From an uncultured Parabacteroides sp. (GTDB lineage Bacteria; Bacteroidota; Bacteroidia; Bacteroidales; Tannerellaceae), in the NCBI GenBank assembly GCA_949287365.1, contig CASEGC010000015.1:1-64000 (forward strand): a stretch of 64,000 nucleotides of DNA. Direction: 5' to 3'. Below are positions 44,651 to 52,261 of this stretch, in pieces. A program made the translations under genes and the position numbers. Positions within the stretch are counted from its first letter, which is position 1; each line of letters begins with the position of its first letter. The notes beneath the pieces were generated by a model. It saw nothing but the letters and a program-made list of their open reading frames with translations, did no database searches and was not told the DNA's origin.

Positions 44651-45775
44651 ATGGAACGTTACCTCAACATCATCTCGTTCAACATCCCCTACCCGCCGAA
44701 CTACGGGGGGATAATCGACGTGTTTTACAAGATAGTCGCCCTGCGCGCCCTCGGCGTGAAGGTCATACTCCACTGCTTCGAGTACGAGCGGCCCCGCGCC
44801 GCGGAACTGGAGAAGCTCTGCGAGCGGGTCCACTACTACAAGCGGCGGACAGGGCTGTTCCGAAACATCACCCCGCTGCCCTACAACGTCTACAGCCGGA
44901 AAGACCCTCGGCTGCTGGAGAACCTCCTGTCGAACGACTACCCCATCCTCTTCGAAGGGCTGCACACCTGCTACTACATCGGCCACCCGAGCCTGAGGCG
45001 CAGGATGAAGCTCGTACGCGAGTGCAACATCGAGCACGATTACTACCGCGACCTCGCCCGGGCGGGGAAAGGGTTCGTCAGGAACCTGTTCTACCGCGTC
45101 GAGGCCCTACGCTTCCGCCTCTACGAGCCGGTGCTGCGCCACGCCGACATCGCGCTCGCCGTATCCGGCACCGACGCCGACTCGCTTCGCGCGCGCTATC
45201 CGAGGCTGAGGGTGGAGTTCATGCCCTGCTTCCACGCCAACGACCGGGTCAGCGTCCGGCAGGGGCGGTCCGACTTCATCCTCTACCACGGCAAGCTGTC
45301 CGTGCCGGAGAACGAGCGCGCCGCGCTCTTCCTCATCGAGCGGGTCTTCAGCCGGCTGTCCGTCCCCTGCGTCATCGCGGGAATGGCCCCCTCCCGACGG
45401 CTGCTGAAAGCCGCCGCGTCCTACCCGAACATCCGCATCGAGGCGAACCCGGATAAGGAGCGGATGGACTACCTCATCCGCGAGGCGCAAATCCACCTGC
45501 TGGTCACCTTCCAAGGCACGGGACTGAAGCTGAAGTTGCTGAACAGCCTTTTCGCCGGGCGGCACGTCGTGGCGAACCGCACGATGCTGAAGGGAAGCGG
45601 CGCGGACATCCTGTGCCACATAGCCGACACGCCGGACGAGATGCTCCGCGCCTGCGAGGAGCTGATGGGCCAACCGGTGGACGACAAGACCATCGAGCTG
45701 CGGGAAGCGGTCCTCTCCCACTACTTCTCCAACGAGGAGCAGGCCCGCCGGCTGGTCTGGATGATTTACGGCTAA
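44651..45775 (+). CDS. Glycosyltransferase, GT-B fold
   Basis: A 374-residue glycosyltransferase and the last gene of the surface-glycan operon, starting 6 bp after the previous stop. IPYPPNYGGIIDVFYKIVAL near the N-terminus is the typical glycine-rich acceptor loop. FILYHGKLSVPENERAA near 215 opens the donor domain, and FQGTGLKLKLLNSLFAGRHV near 295 matches the donor-binding region. The gene is strikingly GC-rich, far above recA and the deacetylase-like genes. A 42-bp repeat array begins immediately after the stop codon. Confidence 0.9.
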   Translation: MERYLNIISFNIPYPPNYGGIIDVFYKIVALRALGVKVILHCFEYERPRAAELEKLCERVHYYKRRTGLFRNITPLPYNVYSRKDPRLLENLLSNDYPILFEGLHTCYYIGHPSLRRRMKLVRECNIEHDYYRDLARAGKGFVRNLFYRVEALRFRLYEPVLRHADIALAVSGTDADSLRARYPRLRVEFMPCFHANDRVSVRQGRSDFILYHGKLSVPENERAALFLIERVFSRLSVPCVIAGMAPSRRLLKAAASYPNIRIEANPDKERMDYLIREAQIHLLVTFQGTGLKLKLLNSLFAGRHVVANRTMLKGSGADILCHIADTPDEMLRACEELMGQPVDDKTIELREAVLSHYFSNEEQARRLVWMIYG

Positions 45776-45781
45776 GGCTCC

Positions 45782-46008
45782 AAAAAGATCTTTTTCCACC
45801 CGCTCACCGCGGTACCGACCCCCAAAAAGATCTTTTTCTACCTGACCAACCCCTACCCGACCCCCAAAAAGATCTTTTTCTACCTGACCACCGCCGTGCC
45901 GACCCTCAAAAAGATCTTTTTCTACCTGACCAACCCCTACCCGACCCCCAAAAAGATCTTTTTCCGCCTCGCCAACCCCTACCCGACCCCCAAAAAGATC
46001 TTTTTCTA
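45782..46008. repeat. 42-bp tandem repeat array with AAAAAGATCTTTTT cores
   Basis: The perfect palindrome AAAAAGATCTTTTT occurs at 45782, 45824, 45866, 45908, 45950 and 45992: six copies at an exact 42-bp period. They are joined by 28-bp pyrimidine-rich linkers (CTACCTGACCAACCCCTACC type). The array fills the whole gap between the convergent glycosyltransferase and folK genes. The last copy supplies the folK stop codon (CTA on the plus strand, 46006-46008). It might end transcription from both sides. There are no unique spacers, so it is not CRISPR. Confidence 0.95.
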
Positions 46009-46428
46009 TATCTCGAAGCCTCCTATCTCGCGCAGCCCGTCACGCACGTAGGGCCGCCGGAGGTCGTCCGCCTTCAGGATTTGGTCGTTCCACTGGAGCA
46101 AGTCGATGTCGATGGGCACACGGCCCGCCGCCTTGTCCGCCGGACACCTGCCAAGGTCGGCCTCCACGCGCTTCAGGAACGCGGCGAACGCCTCCCGCCC
46201 CCAATCCGTGTAAAGCACCGCCACCTGGTTGAGGAACCGCTCCGCCGACGGGCAACCGACCGGCTCCGTATAGACCGGCGTGGAGAGACGGATGGCGGGG
46301 AACCGCCCGCGCAACACCTCCGCCGCGCGGCGCACGTTCCGCTCCCTGTCCCGGTTGGAACCGAGGCACAATACCGCCCGGCTCAGCCCGTCCGCACGCT
46401 TCCCGTTTTCGCCATCGTCCGTCTTCAT
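46006..46428 (-). CDS. folK: 2-amino-4-hydroxy-6-hydroxymethyldihydropteridine pyrophosphokinase
   Basis: Folate-pathway enzyme that pyrophosphorylates the pterin alcohol using ATP. Visible motifs are LCLGSNRDRERNVRRA near the N-terminus, TPVYTEPVGC (family YxTxP...), FLNQVAVLYTD, and the hallmark GRVPIDIDLLQWND (R-x-P-x-DIDLL). The 140-residue form from MKTDDGEN is preferred, because the longer frame to 46497 would span a TATGTTCG promoter element at 46446-46453. The stop codon is formed by the last copy of the 42-bp array. Confidence 0.93.
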   Translation of the reverse strand: MKTDDGENGKRADGLSRAVLCLGSNRDRERNVRRAAEVLRGRFPAIRLSTPVYTEPVGCPSAERFLNQVAVLYTDWGREAFAAFLKRVEADLGRCPADKAAGRVPIDIDLLQWNDQILKADDLRRPYVRDGLREIGGFEI

Positions 46429-46445
46429 AACCTGAAATGAGTACG

Positions 46446-46453
46446 CGAACATA
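46446..46453 (-). promoter_or_regulatory. -7 promoter element (TATGTTCG) for folK
   Basis: TATGTTCG followed by CG on the minus strand, 18 bp before the chosen start. A second candidate (TATTTTCG) lies about 38 bp further upstream. Confidence 0.4.
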
Positions 46454-46529
46454 CGGAATTCCGGCGAGACTCCTTGCGCGAGAGCGAAAATACCCACTTA
46501 TAGGTATTGGTCTTGCCGCATTTTCGGAT

Positions 46530-46537
46530 TACCTTCG
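46530..46537 (+). promoter_or_regulatory. Promoter of feoAB (TTG and TACCTTCG)
   Basis: TACCTTCG followed by CG, with TTGG 20 bp upstream (46507-46510), fits the -33/-7 spacing of Bacteroidetes promoters. The ATG is 22 bp further on. Confidence 0.55.
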
Positions 46538-46558
46538 CGTAACTTTTTAGAGAAGAAA

Positions 46559-49045
46559 ATGAGATTATCGGAACTTCGTACAGGGGACAAGGGCGTTATC
46601 GTGAAAGTGATGGGCCGGGGCGCTTTCCGCAAGCGCATCATCGAGATGGGATTTATCAGGGGGAAAGAGGTGGTGGTGATACAGAACGCGCCGCTCAAGG
46701 ACCCGATTCATTATCGCGTGATGGGGTACGACGTCTCCCTGAGGCGCTCGGAGGCGGAGCTGATAGAGGTGGTCAGCGCGGCGGACTTCGAGAAAGAGCG
46801 GCTCGGCGCCCGGAACACGCCCGGCGAGGACGCCCCCTTCGTCCTCCCGTCCGACGACGACCTACGCACCTTCGCCCTCAATAAGGGGAAGACCATCAAC
46901 GTAGCCCTCGTGGGAAACCCGAACTGCGGCAAGACCTCGTTGTTCAACTTCGCATCCGGCGCGCACGAGCACGTGGGAAATTACAGCGGCGTGACCGTAG
47001 ACGCCAAGGAGGGCACCTTCGAGCAGGACGGGTACACGTTCCGCATCGTCGACCTGCCGGGCACCTACTCCCTCTCCGCCTACTCGCCGGAGGAACTGTA
47101 CGTGCGTAAGCACCTGAGCGAGGAGCAGCCCGACGTGGTGATCAACGTGGTGGACGCCTCCAACCTCGAACGGAACCTTTACCTCACCACGCAGCTCATC
47201 GACATGGACGAGCGCATGGTAATCGCCCTGAACATGTACGACGAGCTGGAGCGGCAGGGCGATAAGTTCGATTACGAGTCGCTCGCCAAGATGATTGGCG
47301 TGCCCATCATCCCTACCGTCAGCAAGACGGGCTTCGGCGTGGAGGAGCTGTTCCGCCGCGTCATCAAGGTCTACGAAGAGCAAGACCCCGTCATCCGTCA
47401 CATCCACATCAACTACGGCGACCTGCTGGAGCGGAGCGTGACGAACGTCAAGGAAAAGTTGAAGGAGAATGGCGACCTCCCGAAGAACCTGTCGAAACGC
47501 TACCTGTCCATCAAGCTCTTGGAGGGCGACAAGGAGGTGGAGTCGTTCATAAAGACACTCTCCAATCCGGAGCCCATCTTCAAGGAGCGGGACCGGAACG
47601 CCTCGCTGATAGAGAACCTGCTGAAGGAAGACTGCGAGACGGCGCTCACTAACGCCCGCTACGGCTTCATCTCCGGCGCGTTGCGCGAGACGTACGAGCG
47701 CAACACCATCAAGGAGGCCACCAGCACGCAGATTATCGACCTGCTCGTGACCCACAAGGTGCTGGGTTTCCCGATATTCATCCTGTTCATGTGGCTCATG
47801 TTCGAGGCGACGTTCCGTCTGGGCGAGTATCCGATGGGCTGGATAGAGTCGTTGGTGACGGTCATCGGCGATTTCGTCCGCGCCCACATGTCGGAGGGCC
47901 CGCTGAAGGACTTGCTGGTCGACGGCATCATCGGCGGCGTGGGCGGCGTAATCGTCTTCCTTCCTAACATTCTGATACTATACATGTTCATCTCCTTCAT
48001 GGAGGACTCCGGATACATGGCGCGCGCCGCCTTCATCATGGACAAGATCATGCACAAGATGGGGCTGCACGGGAAGTCGTTCATCCCCTTGGTGATGGGC
48101 TTCGGCTGCAACGTCCCGGCGATTATGGCGACGCGCACCATCGAGAGCCGCAACAGCCGGATGATTACCATGCTGGTCACCCCGCTGATGAGCTGTAGCG
48201 CCCGCCTCCCGGTATACGTGCTGCTGACAGGCGCCTTTTTCGAGAAGAACGCGAGCTTCGTCCTGTTATCGCTGTACGTGACCGGCATCTTGCTCGCCGT
48301 GGTGATGGCACGGCTCTTCAAGCGTTTCCTGTTCAACGAGGAGGACGTCCCGTTCGTCATGGAGCTTCCCCCCTACCGGATGCCCACGGGCAAATCCATC
48401 ATGATTCACATGTGGGAGAAGGCCAAGCAATACTTGCACAAGATGGGAGGCATCATCTTGGTAGCGTCTATCATCATTTGGTTCTTGGGTTATTTCCCCC
48501 GGAACTCGGAGAACGCCCGCTATGACCAGCGAATAGCGGAGATAGAGAACACGACCGCCTTGAGCGACGAGGCGAAGAATGACCAGATAGAATCGCTGGA
48601 ACACCTGAAGGCCATCGAGCACCAGCGAAACTCATACATCGGACGTATCGGCCAAGCGATACAACCCGTCTTGTCTCCTCTGGGCTTCGACTGGAAGATG
48701 AGCGTAAGCCTCCTGAGCGGCATGGCGGCGAAGGAGATAGTGGTCAGCACGCTTAGCGTACTCTACACGGGCGACGCCGAGGACGACGGACAAGCCTTGT
48801 CCGAACGATTGAAAAATGACCGCGACGCCGAAGGCCATCCGGTATTCACGCCATTGGTGGCGATTAGCTTCATGCTGTTCGTCTTGATTTATATTCCCTG
48901 CATCGCCGCGATATCGGCCATAGTCAACGAGGCCGGCTCGTGGAAGTGGGGCATATTCGTCATCATTTATACATGCGTATTGGCGTGGAGCGTCTCTTTC
49001 ATCGTCTTCCAGACAGGCAGTTTCTTCACCCAGCTACTCGCGTAG
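46559..49045 (+). CDS. feoB: Ferrous iron transporter, FeoA-FeoB fusion
   Basis: An 828-residue inner-membrane Fe(II) importer with both Feo parts in one chain. Residues of about 1-75 are the SH3-like FeoA domain (MRLSELRTGDKGVIVKVMGR). After a linker comes the FeoB G domain: G1 VALVGNPNCGKTSLFNF near 117, then YSGVTVDAKEG, the G3 motif VDLPGTYSLS and the G4-like ALNMYDELERQG. The membrane core has two Gate-like regions (GGVGGVIVFLPNILILYMF and LMSCSARLPVYVLLTGAFFE) and the FeoB core segment SGYMARAAFIMDKIMHKMGL. A 54-residue Cys-rich protein follows 37 bp downstream. Confidence 0.97.
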   Translation: MRLSELRTGDKGVIVKVMGRGAFRKRIIEMGFIRGKEVVVIQNAPLKDPIHYRVMGYDVSLRRSEAELIEVVSAADFEKERLGARNTPGEDAPFVLPSDDDLRTFALNKGKTINVALVGNPNCGKTSLFNFASGAHEHVGNYSGVTVDAKEGTFEQDGYTFRIVDLPGTYSLSAYSPEELYVRKHLSEEQPDVVINVVDASNLERNLYLTTQLIDMDERMVIALNMYDELERQGDKFDYESLAKMIGVPIIPTVSKTGFGVEELFRRVIKVYEEQDPVIRHIHINYGDLLERSVTNVKEKLKENGDLPKNLSKRYLSIKLLEGDKEVESFIKTLSNPEPIFKERDRNASLIENLLKEDCETALTNARYGFISGALRETYERNTIKEATSTQIIDLLVTHKVLGFPIFILFMWLMFEATFRLGEYPMGWIESLVTVIGDFVRAHMSEGPLKDLLVDGIIGGVGGVIVFLPNILILYMFISFMEDSGYMARAAFIMDKIMHKMGLHGKSFIPLVMGFGCNVPAIMATRTIESRNSRMITMLVTPLMSCSARLPVYVLLTGAFFEKNASFVLLSLYVTGILLAVVMARLFKRFLFNEEDVPFVMELPPYRMPTGKSIMIHMWEKAKQYLHKMGGIILVASIIIWFLGYFPRNSENARYDQRIAEIENTTALSDEAKNDQIESLEHLKAIEHQRNSYIGRIGQAIQPVLSPLGFDWKMSVSLLSGMAAKEIVVSTLSVLYTGDAEDDGQALSERLKNDRDAEGHPVFTPLVAISFMLFVLIYIPCIAAISAIVNEAGSWKWGIFVIIYTCVLAWSVSFIVFQTGSFFTQLLA

Positions 49046-49082
49046 ACGGAATAACGACAACACTAACTAAAACAGAAAGGAA

Positions 49083-49247
49083 ATGTGGCAAGAGATAGCG
49101 ATAGGAATCATAGGCGTACTGGCCATCGGATACGTCGTCCGGAAGGTTTATCATATAGTAACGGGAAGAAAGTCGGGCGGTTGCTCCGGCGGATGCGGAT
49201 GTGGATGCGGCGGATGTTCCCTCTCCAAACCGCATCGCACGAGATAG
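49083..49247 (+). CDS. FeoB-associated Cys-rich membrane protein (54 residues)
   Basis: A short gene directly after feoB. It encodes one membrane helix (IAIGIIGVLAIGYVVRKVYH) and a Cys/Gly-rich cytoplasmic tail (GGCSGGCGCGCGGCS). This is the pattern of the FeoB-associated Cys-rich family, thought to replace FeoC in Bacteroidetes and Firmicutes (family knowledge). It may bind iron or an iron-sulfur cluster and tune the transporter. Its position in the feo operon makes the call firm despite its size. Confidence 0.88.
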   Translation: MWQEIAIGIIGVLAIGYVVRKVYHIVTGRKSGGCSGGCGCGCGGCSLSKPHRTR

Positions 49248-49254
49248 CCCGACC

Positions 49255-50571
49255 TTATCTGCCTATGCAATGATAGATAAGCCCCGCCTCGGTCAATTCC
49301 GCCTTATCGTAGATATTACGTCCGTCCAAGATCAACGGCGTGTTCATCAACTTCTTGATGACAGGCCATGAAGGCATACGGAACTCTTTCCACTCCGTGA
49401 CTACCAGCAGGGCGTCCGCGTCGATTACGGTCTCGTAAATATCCTTGCCGTAAGCGATTGTCCCTTCGGGGAAACGCCTCCGGGCCTCAGGCATGGCGAC
49501 AGGGTCATACGCCGTTACGACGCATCCCTCCTTCTTCAGGTTATCAATCAATATCAAAGAAGGCGCCTCGCGCATATCGTCCGTCTCCGGCTTAAACGCC
49601 AATCCCCACAAGGCGATACGTTTCCCGCGCAACTCGCCACCGAAATGCCTCTTCAATTTCCGGAACAGCACCGACTTCTGCTCCTCGTTCACGGATTCCA
49701 CCGCCTCTAAGATGCGCATCCGATATCCGTTATCCGAGGCGGTCTTCACCAAGGCCTTGACATCTTTAGGGAAACAGGAGCCGCCATAGCCGCAGCCCGC
49801 GTACAGGAAGCGGCTCCCGATGCGGCTGTCCGTCCCTATTCCCTTACGCACCATATTCACGTCGGCTCCCACCAGCTCACACAGATTGGCGATGTCGTTC
49901 ATGAAGCTGATACGGGTAGCGAGCATCGCGTTCGCCGCGTATTTCGTCATCTCGGCGGAGGGCACGTCCATGAATATCACCCGGAAATTATTCAACAGGA
50001 AAGGACGATACAAGCGGGTCATCAATTTCCGCGCGCGCTCGGACTCCACGCCCACCACGACCCGGTCCGGGCTCATGAAATCCTTAATAGCCGCTCCCTC
50101 CTTCAGGAACTCCGGATTGGACGCGATGTCGAACTCGATGTCCACGCCTCTCCGCGCCTGCTCCTCCTCGATTACCTCCTCCACTTTCCGGGCCGTACCG
50201 ACCGGCACCGTGCTCTTCGTGACAATCAAGATATACTTATCCATATAACGTCCAACCGTCCGGGCGACCTCCAGCACGTATCGCAAATCCGCCCCGCCAT
50301 CCTCATCCGGAGGCGTACCGACCGCCGAGAACAAGACCTCCACCTCATTCAGGCAATCCTTCAGGTCCGTCAGGAAATGAAGCCTCCCCGCTTGCGCGTT
50401 ACGAGTCACCAACTCCTCCAGGCCGGGCTCGTAAATGGGGACGATTCCCTTCCTCAATTTCTCTATCTTTTCCCTATCCACGTCCACGCAAAATACCTCG
50501 GTACCCATCTCGGCGAAACACGCGCCCGTCACCAGACCGACATATCCCGTTCCTACTATCGCGATTCTCAT
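49255..50571 (-). CDS. UDP-glucose 6-dehydrogenase
   Basis: A 438-residue NAD-dependent enzyme that oxidises UDP-glucose to UDP-glucuronate for surface polysaccharides. The Rossmann motif is IAIVGTGYVGLVTGACFAEM at the N-terminus. YEPGLEELV, the conserved EFLKEGAAIKDFMSPDRVV near 160 and the catalytic Cys in FLYAGCGYGGSCFPKDVKAL near 262 (GGSCFPKD) are all present. C-terminal GLAFKPETDDMREAPS binds the UDP sugar. It may feed the glycan operon upstream or capsule synthesis elsewhere. UDP-ManNAc dehydrogenases are related, but the motif set fits the Ugd/TuaD type. Confidence 0.94.
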   Translation of the reverse strand: MRIAIVGTGYVGLVTGACFAEMGTEVFCVDVDREKIEKLRKGIVPIYEPGLEELVTRNAQAGRLHFLTDLKDCLNEVEVLFSAVGTPPDEDGGADLRYVLEVARTVGRYMDKYILIVTKSTVPVGTARKVEEVIEEEQARRGVDIEFDIASNPEFLKEGAAIKDFMSPDRVVVGVESERARKLMTRLYRPFLLNNFRVIFMDVPSAEMTKYAANAMLATRISFMNDIANLCELVGADVNMVRKGIGTDSRIGSRFLYAGCGYGGSCFPKDVKALVKTASDNGYRMRILEAVESVNEEQKSVLFRKLKRHFGGELRGKRIALWGLAFKPETDDMREAPSLILIDNLKKEGCVVTAYDPVAMPEARRRFPEGTIAYGKDIYETVIDADALLVVTEWKEFRMPSWPVIKKLMNTPLILDGRNIYDKAELTEAGLIYHCIGR

Positions 50572-50691
50572 ACTCTTTATCCTCGTTCTCTATATTGTTT
50601 AAAAGAAACGTAAAAATAAAACTATTCCAAGAATTACGCATAACTTTGACCTGTTTTTGCGCATTGGCTTCATACTTTTTATTACAACGAC

Positions 50692-51951
50692 ATGGATGAG
50701 AAAACGCTCGACAAATTGAGAATCTTGGCCGAATCAGCGAAATACGATGTCTCTTGCGCCTCCAGCGGGACCTCGCGATCCCATAAAAAGGGACACGTAG
50801 GGAGCGCCGAGGGATGGGGCATTTGCCATAGTTTCGCCGAAGACGGACGCTGCATCGCACTCCTGAAAATCATGTTGACCAATTACTGCATCTACGACTG
50901 CGCCTATTGCGTCAACCGGCGGAGCAACGACCTGCCAAGAGCGACTCTTTCCGTGACCGAGCTGGTGAACCTGACCATGGAGTTCTATCGACGCAACTAT
51001 ATAGAGGGATTGTTCCTCAGCTCCGGCGTGGTCCGGAACCCGGATTATACGATGGAACGGCTGGTCAAGGTAGTCAAGGACCTGCGTTTGGTCCATCGTT
51101 TCAACGGATACATCCACATGAAAAGCATCCCCGGAGCGAGCCAAGAGCTGGTGAGGGAGGCGGGGCTCTACGCCGACCGACTGAGCGTGAACATCGAAAT
51201 CCCGAACGAGGCAAGCCTGCGGGCCCTCGCTCCGGAGAAAAACTTCCAAAGCGTGTTCGCCCCCATGCGGTACATCCAGCAAGGCGTATTGGAAAGCGCC
51301 GAGGAACGCAAACGGTCCCGATACGCCCCACGGTTCGCCCCCGCCGGGCAAAGCACGCAGATGATTATAGGAGCCACGCCCGATACGGACAAGGACATCC
51401 TGCGCCTCTCGTCCGCCTTATACCAAAGGCCGTCGATGAAGCGAGTCTATTATTCGGGGTTCATCCCGGTAAACCAGTATGACAACCGGCTTCCCGCGCT
51501 CTCCGCGCCTCCATTGGTACGCGAGAACCGCTTGTACCAAGCCGATTGGCTGTTACGTTTCTACCAGTTCAAGGTAGACGAGCTCGTGAACGACACGTTC
51601 CCGGATTTGGATTTGGAGATAGACCCGAAACTGTCGTGGGCGCTGCGGCACCCGGAGATGTTTCCCATAGACGTGAACAAGGCGGATTACGAATGGCTCC
51701 TACGGGTTCCGGGAATCGGGGTGAAATCGGCGAAAATCATCATCCTGTCCCGCCGTTACGCCAACCTTGGGGCCGAGCAACTGAAAAAAATCGGCGTAGT
51801 GATGAAAAAAGCCCGATACTTCATCACCTGCCGAGAGCTGCCCATACAAACGGTGAACGAGACCGGTCCGGAGGCCATACGTGACCTTTTCTCCCAAAAA
51901 GACAAGAGGAAGGGAGACGACCGGCAACTTCTCCTGCCTTTCGCCGATTGA
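50692..51951 (+). CDS. Radical SAM protein, putative DNA modification/repair type (UDG-linked)
   Basis: A 419-residue protein. The radical-SAM cluster motif is in LTNYCIYDCAYCVNRRSND (C-x3-C-x2-C, about 65-72). A barrel follows with FLSSGVVRNPDYTMERLVKV and IHMKSIPGASQELVREAG. The C-terminus ends in a helix-hairpin-helix, LLRVPGIGVKSAKIIILSRR, which normally contacts DNA. Family knowledge: proteins of this type (TIGR03916) are encoded with a TIGR03915 partner and a uracil-DNA-glycosylase-like domain, and their reaction is unknown. Here the partner follows 310 bp downstream beyond array 5. Confidence 0.92.
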   Translation: MDEKTLDKLRILAESAKYDVSCASSGTSRSHKKGHVGSAEGWGICHSFAEDGRCIALLKIMLTNYCIYDCAYCVNRRSNDLPRATLSVTELVNLTMEFYRRNYIEGLFLSSGVVRNPDYTMERLVKVVKDLRLVHRFNGYIHMKSIPGASQELVREAGLYADRLSVNIEIPNEASLRALAPEKNFQSVFAPMRYIQQGVLESAEERKRSRYAPRFAPAGQSTQMIIGATPDTDKDILRLSSALYQRPSMKRVYYSGFIPVNQYDNRLPALSAPPLVRENRLYQADWLLRFYQFKVDELVNDTFPDLDLEIDPKLSWALRHPEMFPIDVNKADYEWLLRVPGIGVKSAKIIILSRRYANLGAEQLKKIGVVMKKARYFITCRELPIQTVNETGPEAIRDLFSQKDKRKGDDRQLLLPFAD

Positions 51952-52074
51952 CAAACGAGGTTCCAATCTCTAACATAAAAGACAAAAACAAGACATGGGA
52001 GAAAAATTCGCGAAGCGGGGAGAAAAAAGTCTCAGCCTAACGTGGGAAAACTTGAGATCCCACGGAGAAAAGTC

Positions 52075-52156
52075 TATCTTTAACCTAAAGATATGTATCT
52101 TTAAGCTGAAGATATATATCTTTAGGCTTGCGATATGTATCTTTAGGCTAAAGATA
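52075..52156. repeat. Array 5: four 19-bp palindromic units at 21-bp pitch
   Basis: Units are at 52075-52093, 52096-52114, 52117-52135 and 52138-52156; unit 3 has a diverged right arm (TTGCGATA). The flanks GGGAAAACTT (left) and AAGTTTTCC (right) are inverted, which places the array inside a longer imperfect hairpin. It separates two genes usually found together, the radical SAM protein and its TIGR03915-type partner. The rest of the 310-bp gap is A- or T-rich and contains a weak TATTTTTT -7 candidate at 52223. Confidence 0.94.
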
Positions 52157-52261
52157 GAGATTTCCCCGGCGGGAAACGGACTTTTTCCCGTGACATCCGG
52201 AAGTTTTCCTCCCGGCTTTCTCTATTTTTTCCGGTAATGAACTTATAAGGACAACGATAAG

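Noticed and set aside
18847..46008. CRISPR arrays
   Set aside because: The tandem arrays have no unique spacers of constant length and no cas genes nearby; whole units repeat, including the linkers.
45613..46440. Pro-rich repeat protein with QKDLF units on the plus strand
   Set aside because: It runs through the end of a glycosyltransferase gene, the 42-bp array and antisense folK; it is not a plausible gene.
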